NCBI RefSeq assembly: GCF_900099825.1
Contig: NZ_LT629693.1
Location: 2,170,001-2,234,000 of the forward strand
From: Bradyrhizobium ottawaense
Lineage (GTDB): Bacteria > Pseudomonadota > Alphaproteobacteria > Rhizobiales > Xanthobacteraceae
Direction of reading: 5' to 3'
Length of the DNA: 64,000 bases
Positions 45,101-54,069 of the stretch are shown here, one piece after another. The stretch's first letter is position 1. Each line of letters starts with the position of its first letter. The position numbers and the translations under genes are program-made. The notes below the pieces were generated by a model. That model worked only from the letters and a program-made list of their open reading frames with translations, was not told the origin of the DNA and made no database searches.

Positions 45101-46096
45101 ATGAACATGCTAGTCCACCCGAAGGATGCCCTTTTCGCCGGCGAAAGAGTGTTTCCCGCGCTCGCTGCATGCGAACACTTTGCAGGCAGCGAGAAACTAA
45201 TCGGCAAGGCCATGGACCTGCAGGTTGAGTATGGTTCAGTTTTCGATATCACCTGTGACTGCGAGGATGGTGCTGCGTCGGGGCAGGAGCGCGAACACGC
45301 GGTTATGGTTGCGCGCATGATAAACTCCGATCAAAACAAGGCCGGCAAAGCTGGAGCGCGCATTCATGATCCGGCGCATCCAGCGTGGCGGGAGGACGTC
45401 GACATCATCGTCGGCCATGCCGGCAACCGTCTGGCCTATATCACGATACCCAAGGCGACGAACGCCGGCCAGGTGGCGGAAGTGATCGCTTACATCGGCG
45501 AGACGGAGCGCAAAGCGGGCATAGCCCGCAAGGTCCCGGTGCATGTCTTGATCGAAACGCACGGCGCTTTACGCGATGTATTCGCGATTGCCGCTTTGCC
45601 GCACATCGAAGTGCTCGATTTCGGATTGATGGATTTCGTCAGCGGCCATCACGGCGCGATTCCGGCGGTCGCAATGCGCAGCCCTGGCCAATTCGAGCAC
45701 GTGTTGCTTGCGCGCGCGAAGGCCGAAGTGGTCGCCGCCGCGCTTGCAAACGGCATCGTGCCGGCCCATAACGTTTGTCTGAGTCTCAAGGACCCTGCGG
45801 TGGTCGCCTCCGACGCTCGCCGCGCGCGTCGGGAATTCGGCTTCTTGCGCATGTGGAGCATCTATCCGGCGCAGATCCAGCCGATCGTCGACGCCATGCG
45901 CCCGGATTTTGGCGAGGTGACCGACGCAGCGACGATTTTGCTCGCGGCCCAAGACGCAAACTGGGGTCCGATACAGTACAAGGGAGAACTGCACGACCGT
46001 GCAACTTACCGTTACTTCTGGGCCGTGCTTGAAAAGGCAAGAGTTACCGGAATGGCGCTACCAGACGAGGCTGAACGGCGGTTCTTTGCAGGCTAA
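45101..46096 (+). CDS. HpcH/HpaI (CitE-type) acyl-CoA lyase
   Basis: The 331-residue TIM-barrel protein begins MNMLVHPKDALFAGERVFPA. It has metal-site regions FDITCDCEDGAASGQE and HVLIETHGALRDVFAIAALP, and ends with ANGIVPAHNVCLSLKD and FLRMWSIYPAQIQPIV. Relatives cleave citramalyl-, malyl- or methylmalyl-CoA into an acyl-CoA and a keto acid, using Mg2+. Its tight coupling to the MaoC gene supports successive hydration and cleavage. The exact substrate is not fixed by sequence alone. Confidence 0.9.
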   Translation: MNMLVHPKDALFAGERVFPALAACEHFAGSEKLIGKAMDLQVEYGSVFDITCDCEDGAASGQEREHAVMVARMINSDQNKAGKAGARIHDPAHPAWREDVDIIVGHAGNRLAYITIPKATNAGQVAEVIAYIGETERKAGIARKVPVHVLIETHGALRDVFAIAALPHIEVLDFGLMDFVSGHHGAIPAVAMRSPGQFEHVLLARAKAEVVAAALANGIVPAHNVCLSLKDPAVVASDARRARREFGFLRMWSIYPAQIQPIVDAMRPDFGEVTDAATILLAAQDANWGPIQYKGELHDRATYRYFWAVLEKARVTGMALPDEAERRFFAG

Positions 46097-46161
46097 CCAG
46101 ATGTTCACCGTATGCGCAGTGCAGGCTGTATCTGTAACGTCAGCGTCTGGCAGGATTGCCT

Positions 46162-46929
46162 ATGACTGCTGTATCGATTGATCGTAGCCCGCAGGCTTCC
46201 GGCACTCGCTACGCCGAGCTCGCCAACGCATTGGTGAAGGAGATCGCGGCCGGCCGCTATGTGGTGGGTAGCCTATTGCCGACCGAGCATGAGCTGGCGG
46301 ATTACCACGGAGTAAGCCGCCACACCGTGCGAGCGGCGCTTAGGCTGCTGCAAGACCTCGGCTATGTCTCGCGCAGGAAGTCTGTCGGCACGATCGTCGA
46401 GAACGTCCATCCCAATGCATCCTATACGCAGTCGTTCAGTACCGTTGAAGACCTGGTGAGAGTCGCGGCCACCGAAGTCCGTTCGATCGAAGATGTTCGT
46501 CCAATAACACTCGATCGCAGCACCGCCAGACGTCTGGAAGCGCCGGTTGGCAGTCAATGGATCTTGGTGTCAGCCACTCGGGTTGATGTGCGCAGGAACC
46601 GGGCACCCGTCGCTTGGGCCGACATCTACATTGATGCCCCATTTGCGCGCATTACGGACGACATTCGCAACCATCCCGATGTGCTAATCAGCTCACTCAT
46701 CGAGCGCGAGTTCGGGATTGCGATTGCCGAGATCCGGCAGGTGGTGAGCGGGATGCTGATCGAAGCGCCGCTTGCCAATGTGCTGCGCGTCGAGCCAGGG
46801 TCGGCGGGACTTCGCCTGGTTCGTCAATACAAAAGTGCCGGGGGCCGTATCCTCGAGATAACAGACACACGTTATCCCGCAGATCGAGTTTCGGTGTCCT
46901 TCCAGCTAAAGCGGGTCAAGGCGCCGTGA
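46162..46929 (+). CDS. GntR/UTRA transcriptional regulator (HutC subfamily)
   Basis: The 255-residue protein has a winged helix-turn-helix (YAELANALVKEIAAGRYVVGSLLPTEHELADYHGVSRHTVRAALRLL) and a C-terminal UTRA ligand domain ending VRQYKSAGGRILEITDTRYPADR. Start 46162 has AGGA seven bases upstream. It closes the MaoC/CitE operon and probably represses both it and the divergent acyl-CoA dehydrogenase through GTAC palindromes in the 43806-44026 region. The UTRA ligand is likely an acid or CoA ester of the route. Confidence 0.92.
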   Translation: MTAVSIDRSPQASGTRYAELANALVKEIAAGRYVVGSLLPTEHELADYHGVSRHTVRAALRLLQDLGYVSRRKSVGTIVENVHPNASYTQSFSTVEDLVRVAATEVRSIEDVRPITLDRSTARRLEAPVGSQWILVSATRVDVRRNRAPVAWADIYIDAPFARITDDIRNHPDVLISSLIEREFGIAIAEIRQVVSGMLIEAPLANVLRVEPGSAGLRLVRQYKSAGGRILEITDTRYPADRVSVSFQLKRVKAP

Positions 46930-47066
46930 CGAAAGGCCTTCCATTTGCGTGGGCGCCGCGACGGGGTCCATTGCGATCCATACCCCTACCTATGCCGGAT
47001 GAAGCGCTACGCATTGCTTTGATACAGATTTCCGCGCCGGCAACCAGCGCAAAAAGCCGGAGTTGA

Positions 47067-48287
47067 TCAGAGGTCCAGAACCAGCCGAGTCGGATCCTCT
47101 AGGCTTTGCTTAACGCGCGTCAGGAACGTCACTGCTTCCTTGCCGTCAATAACTCGGTGATCGTAGGTCAGCGCCAGATACATCATCGGGCGGATCTCGA
47201 CGTTGCCTCCAATCGCGACCGCACGATGCTGAACGTTGTGCATACCTAGAATGCCGGATTGCGGCGCATTGAGGATCGGCGTTGATGTAAGCGAGCCATA
47301 AACACCTCCGTTGGTGATAGTAAAGGAGCCGCCCTGCATTTCTTCGATTCTGAGCTGGCCGTTTCGGGCGCGTTTGCCAACGTCAGCGATGGCCTTTTCA
47401 ATTTCGCCGATCGACTTTTGGTCGCAGTCACGCACCACAGGTACTACCAAGCCCCTGTCCGTGCCGACGGCGACGCCGATGTGATAGTAATTCTTGTAGA
47501 TGATATGGGTCCCGTCGACCTCGGTATTGACAGCCGGAATGTCCTTCAGCGCCTGCACGCAGGCCTTGGTAAAGAAGCCCATGAAACCGAGCTTACTCCC
47601 GTGCTTCTTCTCAAACGCATCCTTGTGCTGTGTCCGGACTGCCATGATATAGCTCATGTCGGCCTCGTTGAAGGTCGTTAGCATCGCGGCAGTGTTCTGT
47701 ACTTCCTTTAGCCGACGCGCGATAGTCTGGCGTAGCCGCGTCAACTTAACGCGCTCTTCGCGTGCGGCATCCTGAGGCGGTGACGGCGTGCGCACCTGCA
47801 TCGTGGCCACGGGCGGATTAACGGACGTTGACAACCGGGGCGCGTTCCCAATCTCCATCTGCAAATCACTTCTGCTATTGCGGCTGTTTTTAGCGGAACC
47901 GGCCCCTGTTTCGGGAACGTAACTGCTTTCACCGGATCTCGGCGGCGCATCGGTCGATCCAAGCTGAGAATGCATGGCATAAGTCTGTGAAGGAGGCGGG
48001 GAAGCTGCAGCCTTGGCCGGCGCTTTGGCTGCCTTGGCGTTGGCTCCGACTGGGTTATCAGTGATCTGTCCCAAGAGCGTTCCAACCCCTACGGTTTCGC
48101 CATCTTTCGCAAAGATCAGGCCGAGCGTGCCGGCCGAGGGTGCGGGGACTTCGATGGTGATCTTGTCGGTTTCGAGTTCTACGAGTGGTTCATCCTTGGC
48201 AACGGCGTCTCCCGCCCTCTTGAACCAGCGGCCGATCGTAGCCTCGGTCACGGATTCGCCGAGCGTCGGAACGCGAACTTCAGTCAT
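47067..48287 (-). CDS. odhB: Dihydrolipoyl succinyltransferase (2-oxoglutarate dehydrogenase E2), atypical
   Basis: The 406-residue protein begins [21 protein letters not shown] with an N-terminal lipoyl domain; K42 in ETDKITIEV is the lipoylation site. The catalytic domain (about 175-406) ends [19 protein letters not shown], with H377 and D381 in the active site. Between them, residues about 85-175, lies an Ala/Pro/Ser-rich linker. I do not see the usual peripheral-subunit-binding domain (normally SPAxRKLxAE...GKDGRVTKGD), which in typical E2 holds E1/E3. The ATG at 48287 has GGAG eight bases upstream. The E1 gene is 5.8 kb away, and no E3 gene is nearby. Confidence 0.92.
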   Translation of the reverse strand: MTEVRVPTLGESVTEATIGRWFKRAGDAVAKDEPLVELETDKITIEVPAPSAGTLGLIFAKDGETVGVGTLLGQITDNPVGANAKAAKAPAKAAASPPPSQTYAMHSQLGSTDAPPRSGESSYVPETGAGSAKNSRNSRSDLQMEIGNAPRLSTSVNPPVATMQVRTPSPPQDAAREERVKLTRLRQTIARRLKEVQNTAAMLTTFNEADMSYIMAVRTQHKDAFEKKHGSKLGFMGFFTKACVQALKDIPAVNTEVDGTHIIYKNYYHIGVAVGTDRGLVVPVVRDCDQKSIGEIEKAIADVGKRARNGQLRIEEMQGGSFTITNGGVYGSLTSTPILNAPQSGILGMHNVQHRAVAIGGNVEIRPMMYLALTYDHRVIDGKEAVTFLTRVKQSLEDPTRLVLDL

Positions 48288-48948
48288 TTTTTGTCTCCTC
48301 TTCGTCGCGGCTACGCTATCCTGGGCCACGCATCGGTGATTGGAACAGTAAGGAGAAGCCGCGCGTCCATCAGAGATGAATAGCAACTTCGTCCCTCGGA
48401 GCTACATTGGGGCCGCGCTCTCATCTGCGCCCGATGTTTAGATTTCATACCGATAGCCGTTGAATCCGGCCGAGCGTCTGCAGAAGCCAGTCGGCCGGCT
48501 TGGTTAACGTGCCGGTTTCACCGGTCTTCCTCCATTTCACTCAATGGTGAGTTGTTCTGGCCCAAGCAAGCGCACGCCGATCGATGAAACCGGTCCGGTG
48601 AATCGATTTTATGAGACTTCAGGTGGCCTTGGCTGACTAATGAATTGAGCCTACGGCAGTGAAATCGACGCCATTCTGTTCTTACCGCCTCTGGTCCATG
48701 CACCCGAACGTCGGGCCACGCGCAGTTGTTACACTGCGCGTTTGTCGTTTGTGCGCACCAGTTTTTTCGTGGTTCGGCCGTGATCGAGAAGACTTCCAGG
48801 TCGGGTTTGGCGGGCGCGGCTCAACGAAAGCCGCGGAAGCGATTGTAAGGACGGGCCGTCTTCATTTAGTCGGAACGATCCGTTCACAATCGACCTCCGC
48901 GGATTTTACCATCACTATGTCCAGATTTGATCTTGCTACGCTCAGACC
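48288..48948. other. Intergenic stretch between E2 and porin genes
   Basis: About 660 bases. Short frames show no recognisable protein. It contains several GCCGG/CCGGT-rich inverted motifs around 48480-48610 that could form weak hairpins, but no clear terminator. Confidence 0.4.
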
Positions 48949-50538
48949 TCAGAAGTCGCGATGAACGCGAACGTTTAAGTACGTCGTGCTCTGATTCTTA
49001 AACTCATACAGAGCCGTCGGTCTTGGAGCAGTCGCAGTGAACATCGAGCTGCCCGACATCTTCTGGCCAAGGAAGAACGTGCCCACTTCAGCGGAGAACG
49101 CTAGGCCCTTGACGGGCGTCCAACGGGTTACCACACCGACCTGCGTGATACTGTAGTCAGGGTTACAGGTGTAGCTACCAACAGAGTTTCCAGCGGCGGC
49201 CTGCCCCGCGAAAGTTGCCGCGAAGGCCGCACAGTATGCTCCCTTAGCGGTGGTCGTTCCCAGGCCACGGATGTTATCGTTGGTGCCACCATCATAACGG
49301 ACAGAGGAGTAGCCTGCCCAGAATCCGCTCGACCAGTATGGATCCCAGTTGTGGTTGAAAGCGCCGCGAATACCCCAAGCATTGGTCAGGACGATTCCAC
49401 CCGTACCAAACGCACCAGGAAGGTAGACCCCGTCGCTAGTATTACCGAAGCCAACACTGCGGTAGCCAAAACCACTACCGCCGAACATCGCAAAACTTGG
49501 CGAACCTCCGCTCGTAGAGATAATATTCTTCGTGTCACCTTTTGCGTAGCTCGCGTCGATCTTGATGTCATCGCCGGCACCAGTTGGTAGGTTTTTGATC
49601 TGCAGGGCAGCCATCACCGAGCCGCCCCATTTGTCGTCGGGATGACCACTGATTTCAGACAAGACGGTCGGGACACCACCGGCACCCAGCGTGTTGTAGG
49701 AGCCATTCACGAGATGCGCCGCGGCTGAAATCTGGAACATGCCCCAGGCCTGATCGATGCGAATGTTACCGACAATATCGGGGACATGCGTGCCGCCGTA
49801 GGCGTTCGTGCCTGCACCAGTAGAACCGACGCCGAGACTGAGATTCCAGAGCGCCGTGCGGTTGAACACGGTGGGGTCGTCGAGACCGATGGTGGCAGAC
49901 ACGCCTTTGTCAAACTGAGCCGTGTACTGAATATTGTTCACGCCGGTGACGGTGTCATGGCCCCCCATCAGAAACGACGAGTTATTGCCCGGATAACCGT
50001 GCCAAGGCGTCGCATAGGCCGAGGCAGACTTTCCGAAGGTGAAGCCGGCGAACTGGATGAACACCATTTCAACACCGACATAGCCGCCACCTACCGTATA
50101 AAGCTGGGCAGCTGAAGTTCCCGGGGCGGCGAGAACTGCTGGGTTCGTTGTCGGACCACCGAACATGTCGAATTGGAAGTCGCCCTGACCAAAGGTACGA
50201 ACCACGCCGTATTCTGTCGCGGTACGGGTATCAACCGTCAACGCCATGCGAGAACGGCCGACGTAGTAATCGCGATAGCGATTGCCTTGGCCCAAATCGC
50301 CATTGTAAGCAGGTTGGCCGAGCGTACTGCCGTTGAAGTTGTTATCGATGCGTAGATATCCACCCAACTTGATGCAAGTGTCGGTGCCGGGCATATAGTA
50401 GAAGCCGGCACCATACAGCGAGCAGACCCTCACGTACTCGACTGCTTTGGCCTTGACCGGAAGATCAGCTGCACTTGCTCCGACTACCCCCGTAAGTATC
50501 GCCCCCGAGCTGAGGACAAGGCTCTTAATCATATTCAT
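48949..50538 (-). CDS. Alphaproteobacterial porin
   Basis: The 529-residue protein has a Sec signal peptide (MNMIKSLVLSSGAILTGVVG, cut after ASA) and then the DLPVKAKAVEYVRVCSLYGAGFYYMPGTDTC opening and KLGGYLRID strand that mark Bradyrhizobium-type porins. The rest is alternating short beta strands and Gly/Asn-rich loops, ending in an aromatic Phe for outer-membrane insertion. The length fits the family. Start 50538 has GGAGG five bases upstream. It should form a trimeric outer-membrane pore for small solutes. It sits between the genes for E2 and E1 of the 2-oxoglutarate dehydrogenase and has no obvious link to them. Confidence 0.95.
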   Translation of the reverse strand: MNMIKSLVLSSGAILTGVVGASAADLPVKAKAVEYVRVCSLYGAGFYYMPGTDTCIKLGGYLRIDNNFNGSTLGQPAYNGDLGQGNRYRDYYVGRSRMALTVDTRTATEYGVVRTFGQGDFQFDMFGGPTTNPAVLAAPGTSAAQLYTVGGGYVGVEMVFIQFAGFTFGKSASAYATPWHGYPGNNSSFLMGGHDTVTGVNNIQYTAQFDKGVSATIGLDDPTVFNRTALWNLSLGVGSTGAGTNAYGGTHVPDIVGNIRIDQAWGMFQISAAAHLVNGSYNTLGAGGVPTVLSEISGHPDDKWGGSVMAALQIKNLPTGAGDDIKIDASYAKGDTKNIISTSGGSPSFAMFGGSGFGYRSVGFGNTSDGVYLPGAFGTGGIVLTNAWGIRGAFNHNWDPYWSSGFWAGYSSVRYDGGTNDNIRGLGTTTAKGAYCAAFAATFAGQAAAGNSVGSYTCNPDYSITQVGVVTRWTPVKGLAFSAEVGTFFLGQKMSGSSMFTATAPRPTALYEFKNQSTTYLNVRVHRDF

Positions 50539-51151
50539 TTCAACCTCCGAGTTTGCGCTATCGCGAGAGGCCCGGTCCAACGGTTGCAGACTCGGAATAA
50601 ACATTCTCTCGCCCCCAAAAACTCACCCTTGGACAGTTCAGCAATTCGAACATCGACAGATCGAATTTGAACCAACAAGAGCGGCGAAGGCGGGAATCCC
50701 TCAATCGCTTTCGCGACACTGGTCCATTTCACGCGGGAGCAGGGAGGAGACACTGTACACTAGCGCACCGAGAATCAGTTCGGCTGGCTAACGTGTGCTT
50801 TTGGAGCATCATATTTGTACGTTCTCGTGCATCTTTGGAGCGGCGATCTACGTCGTGATAAGCCGACTCCGAACGCTCGACCGAAACATGCCCATTGAAT
50901 TGCCCGCCCGTACGCGTGCAGTTCATAAGCCCGTCCCGAGACTTCAAGATTCCGGCAGACACGCTTCGACTTCTTCGGAAATTTCGCCGGGACTATCTCT
51001 CGAGAGCTCTATTAGCGAACACACCCTGCGAGGCCACAGGCAAGGCTCAAGCGGCGTTTGAGCGACTCCCGCAAGAGAAGCGCACGGTGGTTTGCGTCAA
51101 CACCCCTGGACTTCTCGAACCATTGGTTAACCGGCGAAGAAACGGGGCGCT
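50539..51151. other. Intergenic stretch upstream of the porin
   Basis: About 610 bases. It presumably holds the porin promoter. No recognisable coding sequence. Confidence 0.4.
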
Positions 51152-51550
51152 TCATAATTTGTACTTCGTATCGCGCTCGATTAGTTCGATGGAAATGCCT
51201 TGCGGACCCTCGATGAAACACATGCGAACGCCGGGTCGGGCTGTTTGCGGCTCTTTTGTGAATTTGACACCTTTCGCTTTCAACTGGGAGGCGACGAAAT
51301 CTATATCTTTCACCAATAAGCCAAAATGATCCAACCCGCGACGCGACGGGACCGCTGGAGGATTGGTCACGTTACCTTCTAACGACTCATCCACGAAAAT
51401 TCTGAGGGCCCCAAACCTCACCTCTATCCGCACAGGCGATCTCACTATTTCCGCTCCGAGAACGCCGGCAAACCAGCGAGCAGTTTCCTCCGCATCTGAC
51501 GTGAAGATGTGAAGGTGGTCCCAGACGAATTGTGGCGCGGATTCCGGCAT
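51152..51550 (-). CDS. VOC (glyoxalase/bleomycin resistance) family protein
   Basis: The protein of about 132 residues begins MPESAPQFVWDHLHIFTSDAEETARWFAGVLG. It has paired beta-alpha-beta modules: His in HLHIF, RRGLDHFGLLVKDIDFVASQL and a Glu in FIEGPQGISIELIER, matching a VOC metal site. The frame stays open upstream to 51805 with unlikely sequence; starts at 51550 and 51595 are both possible and neither has a strong ribosome-binding site. It may be a lyase, isomerase or binding protein. It is upstream of the porin and downstream of the amidohydrolase in the same direction. Confidence 0.82.
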   Translation of the reverse strand: MPESAPQFVWDHLHIFTSDAEETARWFAGVLGAEIVRSPVRIEVRFGALRIFVDESLEGNVTNPPAVPSRRGLDHFGLLVKDIDFVASQLKAKGVKFTKEPQTARPGVRMCFIEGPQGISIELIERDTKYKL

Positions 51551-51964
51551 GCTTAATCTCGGCTTCTGGTTGTGGCTATCGAACACCGCGAACATTTGAC
51601 CAATGCTCGCCTTTAAGACGCAGCTTGTTTCATTTCCCCTTTTCAATCCGTTATCAAACGCTGGTCCTTCGACGCTGCACACATCAGATCTATCCAACTG
51701 TAGCGAGAACCGCCCCCGGGATATTTTCCGAAAGTGAGACTTTTCATCAGATAACCTGATATCGCGACAGATCGTGGTGTAGCGCGTTGGCGGACGACGA
51801 TTCACCCTCCGCCAACTGGATCATTTCTCGCAATGCGACGCTTCCTCCAGTGAAGGCGAAGGTATCGGTCGCCGACCATTACAAGATGGTGTACCAGCGA
51901 TGTTTGGCGACTTAGAACACTCGCGTCCCCATCATGCCTCGTCCGGAAACTCGTTCAAATCGGA
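51551..51964. other. Intergenic stretch between VOC and amidohydrolase genes
   Basis: About 410 bases. The VOC frame is open in its first part, but its translation has no family similarity. Nothing else seen. Confidence 0.4.
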
Positions 51965-52834
51965 CTACTCGAAACTGTAAAGCCGTGCCGGATTATCGAC
52001 GAATATTCGTTGGACGTCTGTCTTAGACATCCACGAGTTGGCAAGCTCAAACAGGTCCGTGGTATTCGGCATCGGCTTGTCTTCGAGAAAGATGTGAGGC
52101 CAATCGGTTCCCCAAATGCATCGCTCCGGCGCCGCCGCAATCAGAGCTTTGGCCGGCGCCGAAAGGTCAGCAAAATTGGGTGCCAACTTCGACAGCCGGT
52201 AGCCAACGAGCTTGATCCAAAACCGGTCGTTTTCGAGCAACCGAAGAATGTTCTTAAATTCACTCCCCTCCACTCCATCCTGCATCGGAAAATGTCCCAT
52301 GTGATCGAGTACGATTCGCAACGACAAATCATTCAGTATGCTTCCGATCTCCAACAGCCGGCCACTGTTGATCCAGAGCTGAATGTGCCAACCGAGCGGC
52401 TCGATCATCTTGGCCAATCTCGGCAACCATTCGATGGGCGTCCGCCCGGTAATGGCGTTAAAGCGGATACCACGCACGCCGGCGCGGTCCATTCTATTTA
52501 GCTCATCCATGGTGATGCTCTGGTCTACCACTGCAACGCCGCGCGTTCTTTTGAGACCAAGTCTGGCGATCGAATCCAAGAGGCAGCTATTGTCCGTGCC
52601 ATAGACGCTCGCCTGTACGACAACCATGCGCTCGATCCCAATAGTATCAGCCATAGCGCGATATTCGCTTATTGGAGACAACGCTGGATCGTACATTCGC
52701 GCCGGACTAAGCGGATATTTCGCGGTAGGACCGAAGATGTGAAAATGCGTATCTGTCGTCCCGGGTAGGGCTTGAATTTTCGGCGTACGTGCGAGCGGCG
52801 GTGGCGGTGAGGCAACAATGCTATGCTGTGTCAT
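51965..52834 (-). CDS. Amidohydrolase family protein, LigI/2-pyrone-4,6-dicarboxylate lactonase-like
   Basis: The 289-residue TIM-barrel protein has TDTHFHIFGPTAKYPLSPAR at the N-terminus (metal or substrate histidines), LDHMGHFPMQDGVEG in the middle and ERCIWGTDWPHIFLEDKP at the C-terminal end. These are the signatures of the LigI / amidohydrolase-2 group. Such enzymes open lactones or remove carboxyl groups in aromatic breakdown. Its ATG overlaps the TGA of the LysR gene by four bases (ATGA at 52834-52831). That unusual coupling means regulator and enzyme are made from one message. The substrate is inference. Confidence 0.92.
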   Translation of the reverse strand: MTQHSIVASPPPPLARTPKIQALPGTTDTHFHIFGPTAKYPLSPARMYDPALSPISEYRAMADTIGIERMVVVQASVYGTDNSCLLDSIARLGLKRTRGVAVVDQSITMDELNRMDRAGVRGIRFNAITGRTPIEWLPRLAKMIEPLGWHIQLWINSGRLLEIGSILNDLSLRIVLDHMGHFPMQDGVEGSEFKNILRLLENDRFWIKLVGYRLSKLAPNFADLSAPAKALIAAAPERCIWGTDWPHIFLEDKPMPNTTDLFELANSWMSKTDVQRIFVDNPARLYSFE

Positions 52835-53769
52835 GACCTAAACTGATCTGCCTGGAGGAAGGGATCAGGCAGTTCGCTCAAGCAGAGAAGCGACATCGCC
52901 TTCAGACTTTTCAAGAAGAGTTCCGCAGCGAGGGTCGGAGTGCGTGTTAAAGGTGATACAGCAATCACCTCACGCGGAATGGCAGGATCGATTATGCGCT
53001 GCGCACGGAGGAGCTTTCGATCCAGGGCCTGCTTCACGGCGATGATAGGAAGTATCGTTCCCCAATCGCTTTTGGCGACCAGCTCGATTGTCGGACCAAG
53101 CGAGTCAAGTTCGATCTCGGGTTGAAGCGCAATACCCTTAGCTGCCAAGATCGAATCTATCAGTCCACGCATGCCTTGCCGCTGTGATGGAAGAACCAGC
53201 CGGAACTCCGATAACCTGTGCGACTCGATCGTATGCGCGAACCGCTTGCCGGCCTGATAGCGCGTGGCGAAGATCAGGTAGTCGCGAAAAAGGGGAAAGA
53301 TGGCAGTATCGCTGAGCGGCCCGGAATTATTGACGATGGCCAGATCCAGATTGCCGGCATGCAGTTGATCGAGGAGACTCCCACTGTATGCCTCAACTAT
53401 CCTGAGCGTGACATCCGGATAGCTCGATTTGTAGCCCACCAGAACGGCTGGTAGGACGCTGTTTGCGACCGATGGCATGACTCCGATCGTCAAATGCCCT
53501 GCCACATTTCCGCTTGCGTCGCGCAAGTACCGCTGCGCTTCGTAGACCTCATTCAAGATCTTTTGGCAAAGACCGTAGAATGTCCGTCCTGTGTCGGTCG
53601 GAAGGACGCCACGGGACGTGCGGTGGAACAGCTTCGTTTTGAAGCTCCGCTCGATCCGGCTAATCTGCATGCTGACAGCCGGCTGAACAACGTTCAGTCG
53701 GCGAGCTGCCTTCGTTATGCTGCGTTCGTCGTACAGCGCGACAAAATATTCAATTTGACGCAAGTCCAT
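52831..53769 (-). CDS. LysR family transcriptional regulator (Nac/CynR-like)
   Basis: The 312-residue protein begins MDLRQIEYFVALYDERSITKAARRLNVVQPAVSMQISRIE. It has an effector domain with LTIGVMPSVANSVLPAVLVGYKSSYP. Start 53769 is set by alignment; the ribosome-binding site is weak. It overlaps the amidohydrolase start by four bases, so the two are cotranslated. Confidence 0.92.
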   Translation of the reverse strand: MDLRQIEYFVALYDERSITKAARRLNVVQPAVSMQISRIERSFKTKLFHRTSRGVLPTDTGRTFYGLCQKILNEVYEAQRYLRDASGNVAGHLTIGVMPSVANSVLPAVLVGYKSSYPDVTLRIVEAYSGSLLDQLHAGNLDLAIVNNSGPLSDTAIFPLFRDYLIFATRYQAGKRFAHTIESHRLSEFRLVLPSQRQGMRGLIDSILAAKGIALQPEIELDSLGPTIELVAKSDWGTILPIIAVKQALDRKLLRAQRIIDPAIPREVIAVSPLTRTPTLAAELFLKSLKAMSLLCLSELPDPFLQADQFRS

Positions 53770-54069
53770 GGCGCTCACGCGCTGTCGGCGTAATCCTGTC
53801 CCAGAAGTTGCGACCATTCTATGGATCTTCCGCTTTAGACCATTACACCGACGCTGGCCACCAACTCGAAAACCGATGTTTCCAGCTTGGACACTTTCCT
53901 CACGCCATCCTTTGATCCGACACCCACATCCTAACGAACTCCATATCTTCGGCTACCTCGAGCATGGCACAAGGCAGAAAGCAGGTAACCGGCTGGTAGA
54001 CCGGTAGCAGGATCGCAGCATCGCGAGCGGCACGGTTCGACATTCTGAGTCTCTACTCATGTCTTCCCT
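53770..54069. other. Intergenic stretch between LysR and E1 genes
   Basis: About 300 bases with no recognisable gene. It should carry the LysR promoter and the E1 3' end; no clear hairpin terminator is visible. Confidence 0.4.
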
